A DNA stretch of 64,000 nucleotides from assembly GCA_015680685.1 (NCBI GenBank), contig MNCI01014915.1, forward strand, positions 129,889 to 193,888, in the 5' to 3' direction. This document shows positions 23,398 through 35,846 of the stretch, one piece after another (the first letter of the stretch is position 1; each line of letters opens with the position of its first letter). The position numbers and the translations under genes are program-made. The stretch is from Gnetum montanum. Lineage: Eukaryota; Streptophyta; Gnetopsida; Gnetales; Gnetaceae. The notes beneath the pieces are model-generated. The model saw nothing but the letters and a program-made list of their open reading frames with translations. It had not been told where the DNA came from and made no database searches.

Positions 23398-26164
23398 CTA
23401 TTGATGGTTAGAGCAAGGAGTAGAAGGGGAAATGATAGAGCAAAATGTTAAAGGGGAAATGAGAATCATTAAAACTATAACTAGTGCCCCAGTGACGGGG
23501 AAAGTTGCTTCCCCCAAAGAGTAGCCTTGGGAATTAGGGTTGGCTCCCCTGAAAGGTAGAAGAGGTTAAGGTCTAGGATGAAAACTATCACCCACCAATG
23601 ACCTCAAATTTGTAACTGTCTTTTACCTTTCGGTAGAAGAGAGGTGTGCTCTCATGGGTGGTCTCCCAAAGGTGAAACCTTCTAGCAAAGATGACTGAGG
23701 GAGGGCAAGCCCATAGTAGCATAGGCTAGAGTCCAAGCTTCCAAGATACCCATTTCTAATTTTAAATCATGATATACAATATGGCTTCTTGTTTCATTTT
23801 ACTTTTACTTCATTCTCATTTGATTTGAAGCTAATTCTTTGAGCATTCTTGTTTGCATTTATTTAGAACTTTCAAAAGTTTTCAGAGTCTGAAATGGCAA
23901 CAAAGAACACATCTTTGGTAATGTTTATGGTTGCATTTATGATGATAGAAGGAGTTTTATCATAGTAATTGAGAGAATCATCCCTAGCTCCAAGCCCATC
24001 AATGAAGATTGGATCTGCTTTTGTATTTCTGCCCACTCTTGCAAGGGTTCTCATTTTTCCTTTGCTATCTTTTATTATGCCTTTTCTACATCACTGATGA
24101 AGAAGAAACAGGACTTTCTTTTCTTTTCTTTCCCCATTTTAACTTGTCTCTGGCATAACTTATGGATCCATTCTTTATATTTAATTTTTTTGCTACATTT
24201 CTTTTGCTTCTTAGGTGCTGGCTGCAGTTGTTCACTCTCTTTTATGACAATTGTGAATATTTCTTTAGTTACTTGGGAAATAAAGCACCCGTTTTGTTCT
24301 TGGGGTATTTTTTTCCCTCATTTTTATTTGTATCCAGTCTAATATGCTAATATAATAGATAATGAGATATTTTTTGTATTGAAGAGTACATCTTTTCTTA
24401 TGATTCTAAATTCTGTAATTTGTATTTCAAGAACTAATGTAGAAGGAAAAAAGTATTTTTCTTTGAATAGTATTAATAAGGCTTTAATTCAATGTCAAAC
24501 TATTTATGCATTGCTATTTCTTATCAGTTATAATGTAGTGTTGCACAAACCAAATCTCATCATCAAAATTTTTTATGAAGATCAAATATGCAGAGTGGGA
24601 AATATACAAATAACATGGAAGAAGAAGATGAATACCACATTTATCTACCATTTAAATATAAAGAAGATATTAAAGTTGCAAATTTTATTGCTTTATTTCA
24701 AATGTTATTCTAAATGTTATAAGAACACTTAAAGCAATTTTTTAATGCTAATTTTACAACTCATCATGTATAAAGTTTCACTTTTTGTTTTATAAATATT
24801 ACTAAATTATATTTTCTATAATATATTATTTTCTTAGAGTAACTCAAATACTTTTTTAGTCAAAATTGTGTGGAAAAGCTTTTAGTTTAAAAAAATTTAT
24901 TTCACTGATAAAAATCATGATTATAGAAAAAAAAAGAAACCAACAAAAATAGAAAGACCCTCGCATGATTTCCAAGAGATGAGGGAAATCATGAATGCAT
25001 TTTTTGAGTTATGGTACCACTATTTTTGGCATAGCTAAAAGATGGAAAAATTTCTACTTCTAGTGTTACATGTAATAGAAATAGAAATATAGGTAGATTA
25101 CAAAATAAATTTCAATATATATTGTTCATGCAAGGGCTTTTCTTGAGCTCTATCCCAATCATTTGCCCTAAAAGGCTAAGTTTTGGACACTTTGGGAGGG
25201 ACCCTACATTTGTAAGGGTTGAATAGAATTGTCTTTACTATGCCTTCAACTTCATTGTCTCAAGTTATGCATATTCAATTATCATGATTAGCCATGTTTA
25301 CATGTTCCTCAATCTCATCACTACTTACTAGTGAGCTTGTTAGCAAGTGCTGGTGGAACCCAACACATGTTTATATAAAATAAAAAGTGATTCTAATCTC
25401 ATTGGTTCATATATAATAGTGGTATGATAAATTCAATTTTTATTTTATTTAAACAAGTGTTCTTGGATCCACCCCTGCCTACCAAGACCCAAGCACATCT
25501 AATGGTCATGGAATGCAATATGCATGTGTTGGCACATTAGGCATGCATGGAAGTTAAGGCATAGTAGAGATAATTTTTCATGTTTTGTCATGGTTTTTCA
25601 TGCATATGTATGGCCTAAAACATTTTTCCATAATAGTTCTCATGAAAACATTCTTCTTGTGACCTAAACTTATAACAAGACTTATTTATTTTGCATGACA
25701 AAGTCCAACCAAGACATACTAGTAATAACTCTTGTGAAAAAGTTCATTATCTTAAGGTAGCATTATGACCATAATTAGTTGCTCTCACTAAACATGATCA
25801 TTGACATTTTATAGATAATTGAATCTTAGTTAAATATGAATATTAGAACTAACAACAAGATAGACAAGCTTAAATTGGAATAGAAAAATAGAATGGTCAT
25901 TGATCCATGAAAAATCAACAAAACCATGATGACAAATTTAAATGGGAAAAGTATTTAGATGAACAAGGATCTTACTTAAAATGAACCTGCAGAAAGGATT
26001 GAACAAATAGAAAAAGATTAAGGTAGTAGGTGAAAATGGTTTTATATCAAACCTAAATGATAGCAACATGGTAGCAATTAAAAATTATAATTTAAAAAAT
26101 TATTTAAATAACATATATTATCTTAAAGTGTGGATTTCCTAATATAGATGGTGGAATTGCAATT
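23398..26164. other. AT-rich intergenic DNA, nothing recognised
   Basis: Open frames such as plus 24097-24342 and 24379-24732 are AT-driven, with Leu/Ile/Phe/Lys composition and no known motif. I see no repeat ends, RNA genes or domains. Confidence 0.55.
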
Positions 26165-26648
26165 AAATTTTTTTCATTGAATAGTATTAGTTTCTTTGAT
26201 AGCTTTGATATTTTTGGTTTTGTTGAAACTTAGGAAGATGTTGATTCTATAGATTTTGTAATTCCTAGATTTATTAAATTTGTTGCAAGAAACACAAGAG
26301 TAGGAAAAAGAGGTAGACCTTCTATTTGCATTAGTATTAGCGAGGAAATATCTTGAAGATTACGAGCTTTTATAAAAAATTAATGATCTTAAACAATATA
26401 TTTGGCTAAAACTATTATGTGCTTTCCTTGCCATATGCTATTTTTTGCCCCTATAAAGCTTACATTGTATGATTCTATAGAGCTCTCTTGTGATCATCCT
26501 TTTTAGTTTTTGAGTAGAGATATAGTAGAATTTTTAGCAAAATGCTCAATATTTATTTATGGATATTTTAATGCAAAGATAGATTTACAACAAAAAAAAA
26601 AGTATTTAATAGCAACATAATGTTCGTAGTTTAGTCATTATTGAAAAT
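26165..26648 (+). pseudogene. Possible LINE endonuclease relic, target of element A
   Basis: One broken frame reads VARNTRVGKRGRPS and later DIVEFLAKCSIFIYGYFNAKI. The second piece is like the GDFNAR block of apurinic-type endonucleases of LINEs, with the Asp changed to Tyr. A further fragment (RHGIL, then ITKALSKL) may continue to the right of element A at 36783-36830, consistent with A having inserted into it. The evidence is weak, and no LINE reverse transcriptase is visible next to it. Confidence 0.3.
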
Positions 26649-26653
26649 CATAG
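26649..26653. repeat. Target-site duplication of element A, left copy (CATAG)
   Basis: CATAG stands directly before the left LTR and again at 36778-36782 directly after the right LTR. A perfect 5-bp duplication proves that the element inserted as one unit. Confidence 0.9.
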
Positions 26654-27583
26654 TGATGAGTTATCATTGGTTAACTGCATTGATGAGGCTTCATCAATGC
26701 AATCGACCACGTCGACAAGGCCTCATCAATGCATCTTGACCTACATTGATGATGCCTTGTCAATGCAGTGTCTTTCTATCGCCTATGAATACGTGCCTAC
26801 CTGCTGCATTTATGGAGAGTCTAAATTTCAATTGTAGAAAAGCTCTTGCATTTTTTCCATTCAAAAGTTAGAATTTTTTCCTTGAGTACCCGTAACAAGA
26901 GTCATTGAGTGTACAAATCTTTATTCAAGCATTTCTATACCTGAGCATGATAGTGTGTGCAACAATAAAGATGAGCTTTCTAATCAACCTTGTAGCACTT
27001 TGGATAGATTAGCTCTTTTATTTATTCATTCAATGTTTTCAATTATTTGTTAATTATTCTCAATTATTTTACAATTATGTTCCAATAATTAAGTTAATGA
27101 GATTATTAAGTTAGATAGATTAAATACATAATTATGACAGCTTCAAGCATATCATGTATTCACTTGGTATTCCCTGCAATGTTATTACTTGGTACGTCCA
27201 ATAGCGTAGCATTTGGTCACCTAGTAGTGGATACATGGGTTTAGGATGTGTACAGAAAGTGGGAACAGATGCTTATGTTAGGATTAGTTAAATTATTAGT
27301 TAATTAGTCATTTAGATTATTTAATTAAGCTCCTTTTTATCCTCATTTCGAGCACCCACAATATAAAATACAAAATGATAAAAATCATATGCTTTAGTTA
27401 CACTTAACCATACCAACAAATGTCACAAGTGTAATTGGGAGGACAATGATTGAATTTTACATTAGATTCACTTCCTAAAGGGCTAGTGCACTAGAAATGA
27501 TAAAGTCTACAAAATTCAACTAGATTGTGTGTGAATGTTTGTGATTCATATGGCTGGGCATAGAGGTACCTTGCCACTCATCA
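26654..27583 (+). repeat. 5' LTR of element A
   Basis: It begins TGATGAG and ends CTCATCA, matching 35847-36777. U3 carries inverted GATGAGGC/GCCTCATC motifs (26668-26770). A mutated TATA (CTATGAATA) is at 26782-26790, and AATAAA is at 26964-26969. Confidence 0.92.
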
Positions 27584-27584
27584 T

Positions 27585-27602
27585 TGGCACCATTGCTGGG
27601 GA
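27585..27602 (+). promoter_or_regulatory. Primer-binding site of element A (tRNA-Asp type)
   Basis: TGGCACCATTGCTGGGGA starts one base after the LTR. It differs by a few transitions from the classical plant gypsy site TGGCGCCGTTGCCGGGGA, complementary to the 3' end of tRNA-Asp. Confidence 0.85.
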
Positions 27603-27779
27603 CTTTGTTTGTGGAACGTGTGCTATTTAGGTCTAAGTGAATACCATTAATATCATTGGATGAACCTAAAGGTCCATATCATTTCCACTATAGATAAACT
27701 ATAAAAACATACTAAAAATTTCATTTTTTTTTACAAAATGTATTTTTCTTATCATAAGCATGACAATACAAAACCACTA

Positions 27780-29880
27780 GTCCCATAGGAATGCAAGGTG
27801 GTATACACTCATCTAGATGAGTTTGTGTCGAGTTTCACCTTCATCCTACATCAAGATGAACAAATGTGATGGCATGATATGGAGGGAAATGTTGTTCTAC
27901 CCTCCAATAGATCTATGCTTGAAATGCTAATTAAAACCATTAAGAAGTTGGGCATAGTAGATCTTCACAAAGAGTACGTTGTGGATGGATATGACACTCA
28001 AAACTATCATCCCACTAAAACACAACGTAAGCAAGACAAACGTCAAGAGAGACTCCATGAAGCCACAAAGGGCAAACATTACACCAATCCCTTATTCCTA
28101 CTAAATCAATAGGACAATGAGGACCTTCACTTGGAAGGTTCTCAACATGAAGATTCTCCACCCCCTATTAACGATGGTGAGGATGTCAACTTAACCTTGT
28201 GATCAACTATTCATAAACCAGGTTCAAGGAAGTGTGATAGCCAAGGTAAGGACTTGAGAAAACATTGCAATAACAAGGGATCTAATGATGGAGATTGTAA
28301 AAAGAGTACAAGTGATGGTAGACACCATAGTGGTGATGGTAGTCCACCTTCCTCTTCATCCTCTTCATCTTATTCTAAACATTCCTCTTCATTTAATAGT
28401 TCTCATAGAAGCCACCATTGAAACAACCGTGATGAAGGTGATTGATGAAATTATAATGACTATGAAGGCCACCAAAATCAAAGGGGTGGCCGATGATGAT
28501 GAACCTTTACTAGAAACTTGAAGTATGCTTAGCATTGCAGAGGTAGTAATAATTCCAACTAGGTATATATAGGATACTCAAATCAAGCACCTAGATATGA
28601 ACAATATTTCAAGATTTGAGGGGGGATACAATTCTGATCCACAGACACATCTACAAGAATTTCAAGATGCCTGTGCCTTATAGAATATCGAGAACGAGTG
28701 GTAGAAACTTAAGCTTTTTCCAAGGACACCCATTAAGAAAGCAAAAGAAGAAGGTGAGCTATGAAAAAGGGAGAGTGCTAAAGGGTATAATAGGGATCCA
28801 TCCATTAGATGAGGAGGACTCACCACTTGATGAAGCGGTGAATAGAAAGACCTTGCCTATCCAAAAATCTATCTCTGACATTTCAAACAAGGCTGACAAG
28901 TTATGGGACTCTTTGGATGAAAAGTTTCAAACTACTTTGAAGATTGCTAAAATATCCAAAGATCAAAATAGTAATTGTAATCATAGGAGGTGAAAAGAAG
29001 CTGAACATGCCTACCAAAGAGGTAAGGCCAAAGATGCTATAGTAGAGGAAGTTGTGAAGTCTGACTCTGATGATGAAACCAAATGTGACATCTATAAATA
29101 TGATCATCCAAAGGGATGTTGCCCTATCATGTCACACTTACAAGAATCTACAGTGTACACACTAAACCCCTACCTATCATGTGGCCAAGGTCTAAGATGA
29201 TTACCTTATCCTCAAGGCAATCCAAGATAATTCCACTAGCAACAACAAGCTTACTACCCAAGTGGAACTCCTCCACAACCTTATGAATAGTACCAATAGT
29301 GGTACTAACCACAATCTAGGGGAATGCCATCACCAAGGCAGTAGTACCCTTATAGGCAACTAGATCCATATGGATACTATGTTCAACAACCCATCTCCCT
29401 TAGAAGTTTGGCAAGTCATGCATCATTCTAGCATCACTATTACCCTCTAGAGTACCACCAAATACATTCACCATCTACTCAAGTGGAAAATCCATATTCA
29501 TATCCTTATCATCCTCCACATCCCTCTACACCTACACCTCCACCTTTGACTCAGCTACCGCCTGCTCCATCCATGCAGGGTGAAATTCCTCCACAACTAT
29601 AGCAACAAACTACTACAAGGACTATACACTCACAACCAATTTTTCAACCAAGTGTTCTAGATAATTGATCAAGGAAATGACCTTTCTTCCAACCTAGCAA
29701 GCCTCTCTAGTCCTCATAACATACTTCAACTGATTGCCCTATGTCTCTAGTACCCTCATCATCTGCATCAAATACCTTCAAGCACTCTTCAAACCAAGTG
29801 CCACCTAGGATCCGTGCTATAATTCTAACTCATGTTGTTTCTAACTGGATCAAGGCTACAAACCTTCCTACAAAAAGATC
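27780..29880 (+). pseudogene. Gag of element A, core deleted
   Basis: The frame around the ATG at 27879 (MEGNVVLPSNRSMLEML) matches element B's gag start. Similarity continues upstream to about 27780 (YTHLDEFV, FTFILH), so translation may start earlier. A Ser-rich, His-rich middle (28220-28400) is followed by the Gag core start (LKLFPRTPIKKA). The sequence then jumps near 28745 to KEEGELWKRESAKGYNRDP, so about 120 codons including the WY signature are missing compared with B. Many stops and shifts follow. The C-terminal marker is LTHVVSNWIKA near 29824. Confidence 0.8.
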
Positions 29881-29914
29881 TAATCCAAGAAGTCTATTTA
29901 TCTTTCTACAAATT

Positions 29915-30215
29915 ACTAGACAAGAACCATGCAAGGTTCTTCTTGGCTCTAGTTCTGGAGCTAACCTCATCTCCCATGATATGTACAAAGCTTGAAACCT
30001 GCCACCTCTTAAGAAGAGCAACATCCACTTAGAATTAGCAGATCAATCAATTATGGTTCCATTGGGATTAGTAGAGGACATTATGACCATAGTCTGTGGA
30101 TGGTCCTATCCTACTAATTTTTTGATAATCAAGGTGGACAACTACCAAAGTGACTTTTCCATCATCATGGAAAGGGCTTGGTTAAGCATGGTCAATGTGT
30201 GAATGGGTATAAGGG
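29915..30215 (+). pseudogene. Protease of element A
   Basis: The active-site loop is LGSSSGANLISHDMYKA near 29940, with the catalytic Asp replaced by Gly. The distal FSIIMERAWLS near 30150 corresponds to the ILGRxWL signature. Element B has the same block with DSG kept. Confidence 0.75.
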
Positions 30216-30429
30216 ACCTATCTCTTGAAATATCTAAGGAGAATGAGTTACGAAAAATTGAGAAAAAGTGTATTCCATGCATCACATACAAAAACAATGG
30301 GTGCAATTGTGTGCAAAATATTTGGTTAATCTAAGCACATACATTACAACTTGCAATCATTATGTGCAAAAAATTAATATTCAATAGTGTTTGTACATAG
30401 CAACCATAGATTAGGAAGGCACCCAATGG

Positions 30430-31620
30430 TTGATAGTTGATTCAAATAGCAACACAATATGCATGGAACCAACTAAGAGTTTAACTTGTGCATACATTGA
30501 AGGCATGAACAAAATTAAACAAGTCCATTTCCAACTCTCTAATGAAAATGATGATAACTATTGGGGAGAGTTGGAGATCCTTGATCATTTCAACCAAGAG
30601 CCCTTAGAACTAAAAAATTTACCAGTTGGCATAGAGTATTCATTTTTAAAGAATGAAAAATTGGTCATCATTAATGCTAAAGTTGCTCTTGAACAAAAAG
30701 AAAGGTTTTTAAAAATGGTGAATAAATGGTCAACAGCCTTTGCTTGGTCATATCTAGAGCTAATAGGAATTTATCTAAGGATATGTTAGCACTGCACCTA
30801 CACTGACTTGGCCATGAAGCCCAGAAGGTAGCCATAGAGGCAGCTAAATCCCAAATTGAAGTAAATCATTAAAGAGGAAATAAATTAACTCCTCAAGGTA
30901 GGGTTTATCTATCCAATTGTGGATAGTGAGTGGGTTAGCCCACTTGTAATTGTACCAAAGAAGGATGGTTAATGGCAGGTTTGCATTGACTTTAGGTTGT
31001 TAAATATGGCAACATTTAAGGATCACTTTCCTTTGCCATTCATGGATCAAGTATTAGGAACCATATCTAGGCATTGTTATTATAGTTTTTTAGATAGTTA
31101 TGATGGCTATAACCAAATCCAAATTGGGCTAGAATATAAGCCAAGACAACATTCTTGAGTCCCTAGTGGACTTTTGCATACTATAAGATGTCGTTTAGCC
31201 TATGTAATGCCCCTGCAACATTTCAATGCTTTGTCTTTAGTATCTTTCAACAAAAAATCAGTAGTGGTATTGAAGTTTTCATGGATGACTTCTCCACCTA
31301 TGGAGCTACATTTGAGCAAGCCTTGGACCGACTTGAGTAAGTACTAAAATGATGTGTTGAGACAAACCTATGACTCAATTGGAAAAAGGGTCATCTCATG
31401 GTCTAAAAAGGCATTATGCTAGGGCATCAAATTTTGAAAAAAAGGATTGACCATTCAAGGGTCATCCAAGGAATAACACGCCAACGAGAGACTATCAAAG
31501 ATATTTTTTCATTCCTTGGACACATTGGTTACTACCAATGCTTTATTGAGAATTTCTCTAAGATTGCAAAGCAATTGGTAGAACTTACAAAGAAAGATGC
31601 ACCTTTCATTTAGACCAAGG
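30430..31620 (+). pseudogene. Reverse transcriptase of element A
   Basis: The frame starts with a linker (30430-30789) and continues through VGFIYPI, PLVIVPKKDG, VCIDFRLLN, DHFPLPFMDQVL and SFLDSYDGYNQIQI. VFMDDFS follows, with FMDD at 31278-31289. The block order is complete, but stops (for example near 30969) and frameshifts around 31140-31260 and 31400 break it. FMDDFS is the form typical of Athila elements. Confidence 0.88.
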
Positions 31621-31639
31621 AATGTGAAAATTCATTCCA

Positions 31640-32080
31640 AACATTAAAATAGAAACTCATAGAAACACCAATCCTGTAAGCACCTAATTGGTCCAAACCA
31701 TTCCATATCATGACAAATGCATCTAACTATGCTTTGGGAGCAATACCCACATAGATGGACAATAAGAAATGTCCATATTATATCCACTATGTAAGTCGAA
31801 TCATAATGGGAGCATATTTAAATTACACCACCATGGAGAAAGAATTAATGGTAGTGGTGTATGCACTAGAAAAGTTTAGACATTATGTACTAGGTTACAA
31901 AATGTTTATACATACGGCCCACAATGCAATTTGCTTCCTTATGAATAAGCCAACGGTGAGCCCTCATGTTATATGATGGCTTATGATCTTATAGGAATTT
32001 GATATTACTATGGTAGCTGGAAAAGGGACTAAGAATGTGGTCATTAATCATATTTCTTACTTAAGATGGGATAACAAAGA
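31640..32080 (+). pseudogene. RNase H of element A (single Ty3-type domain)
   Basis: The blocks are NASNYALGAI (usual DAS, Asp changed to Asn), YYIHYVSR, NYTTMEKELMVVVYALEKFR, and a tail with GTKNVVINHISYL in the place of NVVADALSR. No second RNase H follows, which separates it from element T. Confidence 0.85.
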
Positions 32081-32329
32081 GGAGGAGAGCTCACTCTTTA
32101 ATCAATTTCTAGATAAACTCCTCTTTATCAGAGCAATAAATGAAAAAACACCTTAAAAAGTAGTATGGTATAATGGCATCCTCACATATCTTCTCACTCA
32201 AGAGATGCCACAAGACTTGAATTTTAGGAAAAAGCAACAATTTCTTCATTGGGTCAAATGCTTCATGGAAATCAATAGATACCTTTATACAAGGTGTGTC
32301 CCGATGGTATGATCCATTAGTGTGTCCCT

Positions 32330-32779
32330 GACAAAGATTAACTACACATTCTCCAAGATGCTCATGAAGGACCTTGCAAAGCCCATTGTGCAAGGAGATG
32401 CATGATCATAAATATCCTAATGGTAGGATACTATTGGCCCACAATCTTTAGGGATGCCCACCAATTTGTCAAGTCTTGTGAAGGTTGTGAACATGATGGG
32501 GGAATGACCACTTGCATGGAAGATCCTCAATAGCGGATTCAACTCCTAGAACCTTTCGACATATGGGGTGTTGATTTCATGGGTTTCATCACACACATGT
32601 CTAACAGAAAAGTGTATATTATAGTAGCAATTGACTACTACACAAAATGGACTAAAGTGGCAGCCGTTACAAATTACACATCATTCACTACCGCTAGATT
32701 TATACAACATATTACAAATAGGTTTGGGGTGTCGCATTCACTAATTTCTGATAATGGAACTCATTTCATAGGTGCTCAA
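32330..32779 (+). pseudogene. Integrase of element A, C-terminal half deleted
   Basis: The zinc-binding part ends with VKSCEGCEH near 32475. The core starts with WGVDFMGFI (first Asp) near 32560 and reaches SDNGTHFIGA (second Asp) at about 32778. The next bases belong to the ORF3 region, so the Glu-containing helix and the C-terminal domain are gone. Element B keeps them. Confidence 0.85.
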
Positions 32780-32875
32780 CCCTTACAACCATGGCAAAAA
32801 TGACCCAAATTTGGAAGGGTTTAGCAACAACAAGGCTAAAAACAACAAGAGGTAACCCATGCAATAGGACCTCTT

Positions 32876-35569
32876 CATGAGGAGCCTGAAGTGGAATCTG
32901 TTCAACAGATTCCAGAAGAACTGCCTACAAAACAATCTCAATGAGGAGAAGCACCTAGACTTATGCCTAGGCTTGAGGTCACTCTGACTCAAGCTTGCCT
33001 AGACATCATCAAGTCCAAAGAGATCCAAAGATTAATTCTTTAAGAGATAAATTTTGGGCCATTTTTGAAAAAATCTCCAAATGATGTTAAAACACAACTG
33101 CAAATCTCTCCCATGTCACCAATCATCATGACTAATGGGGAGTGGTACATGGGAGAGACCTATCTCTTCTAGAATAGATTAAGGCTAGGGTCCATTGTAA
33201 AAATTAAGGATGTTCAAGTATCCTACTCGGTAGAGGCCATCGCACAGGCATTGGGGTTGCCAAACATTGAAACACAGTTGGTGGAGATATTAACAAAAGA
33301 TAACCTTGAGAAAAAATGGGAGTGGACCTAGCAATCCTATGGGGTGGAATGTAAGGAATATGGTGTGCTCACATCGATGGAGTGAATTTATTTCAAGATT
33401 ATGGTCTATCACCTCAATCCAATGATGAGGCTAAGTAAGGTGACTACTTTCTCTGCTCATGCATGCACTGCAATAAGTGGGAAATTTCCCATTAACCTTC
33501 CATAGCTAATTTATTTGGAGATTGAGAAATGCTTCAAGGAGAGAAAATGTGGAAGGAGGACACTACCCTTTCCATGCCTTATAAGAAAACTTTGCAAGAG
33601 GGAAGGTATTGTTCATTATTCAAATGACACTCTCAAGCATACTCCCTTGGCTTCATAGGTAGAAATCATGAAGGATAAAACACTAGTAACCATCCAAAAA
33701 GAGGAGCTTCTACCGCTGCCACCCACTCAAGAGACAACACTAGAGGCCCACGTAGTCCTTGAGCATCTACAACAAATCCAAGAGTAGCTCTTGAGCAAAC
33801 AAGAGTAGCGGGTAGGAACAAGTGGGGCAGATCCATCTATGTATCAGCTAGCAATGAGCCACCTTAATGAGGTGGCCTGAATAGTTAGTCAAATGAAGAT
33901 GGGTGGTTCCATTTTCTCTATCCAAAGGACAAAACTACCTTCAAGGTTGAATTCTAATGCTCGAGAGGTGATGGCATCATTAGCAACACATCATCTATTC
34001 CTATAAATCTCTGGGAATGCTGTCACTTTCTCAGTGAGGTTGGAGGAAGGTGAAGAGGCAACTGTCTTGGTGATGCAACACCAAGGGCAAGAAATAATGA
34101 TAGAAGTGGCAATTGACTATGTAGTTGAAGCATTGAATGCACTGGTAGCATTTGTACCAAACGTATCTACACTTCAAGATGTGTAAACATCCACAGGCAC
34201 AGTCAGTAAGAAATTAAATGCATCCCAACATGAACAACTGCTGGAACGACTAGTAAGGACTAGGCAACTAATTGCAGACATCTTTGATCTTCTAGAGAAC
34301 ATCACTACAACCTAATTATAGCTATTGAAAGCAAGGGGCACATGCATCATTTTTGAGAGGCAACTAGAAATGACCTAAGAGAAAAATCAATGCTTGGCTA
34401 TGGAGGTTGTTGAACTTTGTGTCTAACTTGTAGAGAAAACAATCCTCAGCCCAACAACAACAAGAGATGAAGCTACCAAATAGCTTCAAGAAGGATTTTA
34501 AAAGGCTGAGGAGGAAACAATAATGGCCATCTTCAAACAGTCTATGGTAGAAGCTAAAACGCATTCAATTAAAAAGGACTTGAATTAGATGTGCTAAGAA
34601 AATGAAACATTGACTGCACAAAATCATCTCCTGCAAAATGTTGATGCTCAAAGAGATTGAATGCAAGAATTCATTCATCAACAACATGAACAGCTTACTA
34701 GAGTCAACACTAAACTAAGAAAATTAATTATAGAGAACCAAAATCTATCAATAGAAGAGGTACACACCTTGCAACAAAATTCTGCCATCAAAATCACTAC
34801 TTGGAATGGCAAAGCTCTCAAGTTTGAGAGGGTGAAAAATCACTACAAGGACTAGGTTGTCTTGCAGAAAGAAATTAATGAAAAGGAAATCCAGATGGCA
34901 AAGGCTAAAGTGAATGAAGCCCTCTAGCAACTCCAGTAAAGCAAAGAGATATGGCAGCCCATCCTTGATGGGATTGATGCCTACAACAAAGTGGAGATCC
35001 ACTTGAAAGAGTTGCAAATCAAAGAAATGAAAGAGTATATGGAGTTAGCAAATCTTCATTACTCAAACCTAGCAATGCTGACAGCTAGATGACCATGGTT
35101 AGATTTGAAGAAGTAGGTGGCTAGCTCATATTTTCTATATAACGCCGAGTTCAAACACCACAAATACACCAAGAAAAATCTTGAGACTACTAACACTAAA
35201 CTCGAAGTCCTCAAAGGATGATTCATAGATCAAAAATCCATCATCGAGGACCTAGCCAAATGGATGAATGACTACAAGGAGCTAAAGAACACATTGTGAG
35301 TGTTCAACATTGAATGCAAATAGTTCACTACCTAGTTTGTCAACATCAAGGAGTTGTTTCTAACAATCCTATGCCCTTGGGATGTGCCTATTCCAACCCA
35401 CATTAGGGAAGCTGTGTGGATGGTGCATGATCTTAGAAGTAACGAGGAAAAAATGAAAACACTACTGGATGCTTTCCACCTCCCACCTAAAGTTGCAGTA
35501 GTAGTAGGACAACAACTGCCTCAACCACCACAAGTGCATGAAGCTGGTGAAGGTCCCTTAGAGCCTTAG
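32876..35569 (+). pseudogene. ORF3 of element A: about 900-codon 3' ORF of unknown function
   Basis: One reading frame runs 2.7 kb to a TAG at 35567 with no frameshift, only nonsense codons (for example TAA at 33041). The N-terminal third has PRLEVTLTQACLDIIKS, then GEWYMGETYLF, then ALGLPNIETQLVEI. The latter two recur in the ORF3 of elements B and D. The C-terminal two thirds (about 34200-35330) are Glu/Lys/Gln-rich with heptad-like Leu/Ile spacing, so a long coiled coil is likely. No transmembrane segment or signal peptide is evident. The position after integrase is that of the env-like ORF of Athila elements, but the sequence gives no proof of an envelope role. Confidence 0.75.
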
Positions 35570-35834
35570 AAACAACCACCACCTAGGATCGTTTGATCTT
35601 CTCAAAAAAGCTTCACATCATCAAGGAACGTGTTGTCAAATTTTTGAAGAGTCATGTCATGGTGTTAAATTTTATGTCCTAAACACCACCATTTTTGGAA
35701 TGTATTCATTCGTATACCCAGGCACTCTATTTTTTTGTCAAGTTAGTCAAGTTTGTTTTGTTGAAAGAAAATTCAATCAATAATCCCATACCTTTCCAAT
35801 TTTGTAAAAGAACTCAAGGACAAGTTTTCATTCA

Positions 35835-35846
35835 GTCATGGTGAAA
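35835..35846 (+). promoter_or_regulatory. Decayed polypurine tract of element A
   Basis: GTCATGGTGAAA directly before the LTR. In sister elements the same site reads GTCATGGGGGTA, so this one has lost part of its G run. Confidence 0.65.

Noticed and set aside
24097-24732. Open frames in AT-rich DNA as small proteins
   Set aside because: Composition is AT-driven (Leu, Ile, Phe, Lys), two frames overlap, and no motif is visible.
32876-35569. ORF3 as a proven envelope gene
   Set aside because: Only the position fits. I see no signal peptide, transmembrane segment or fusion-like stretch.
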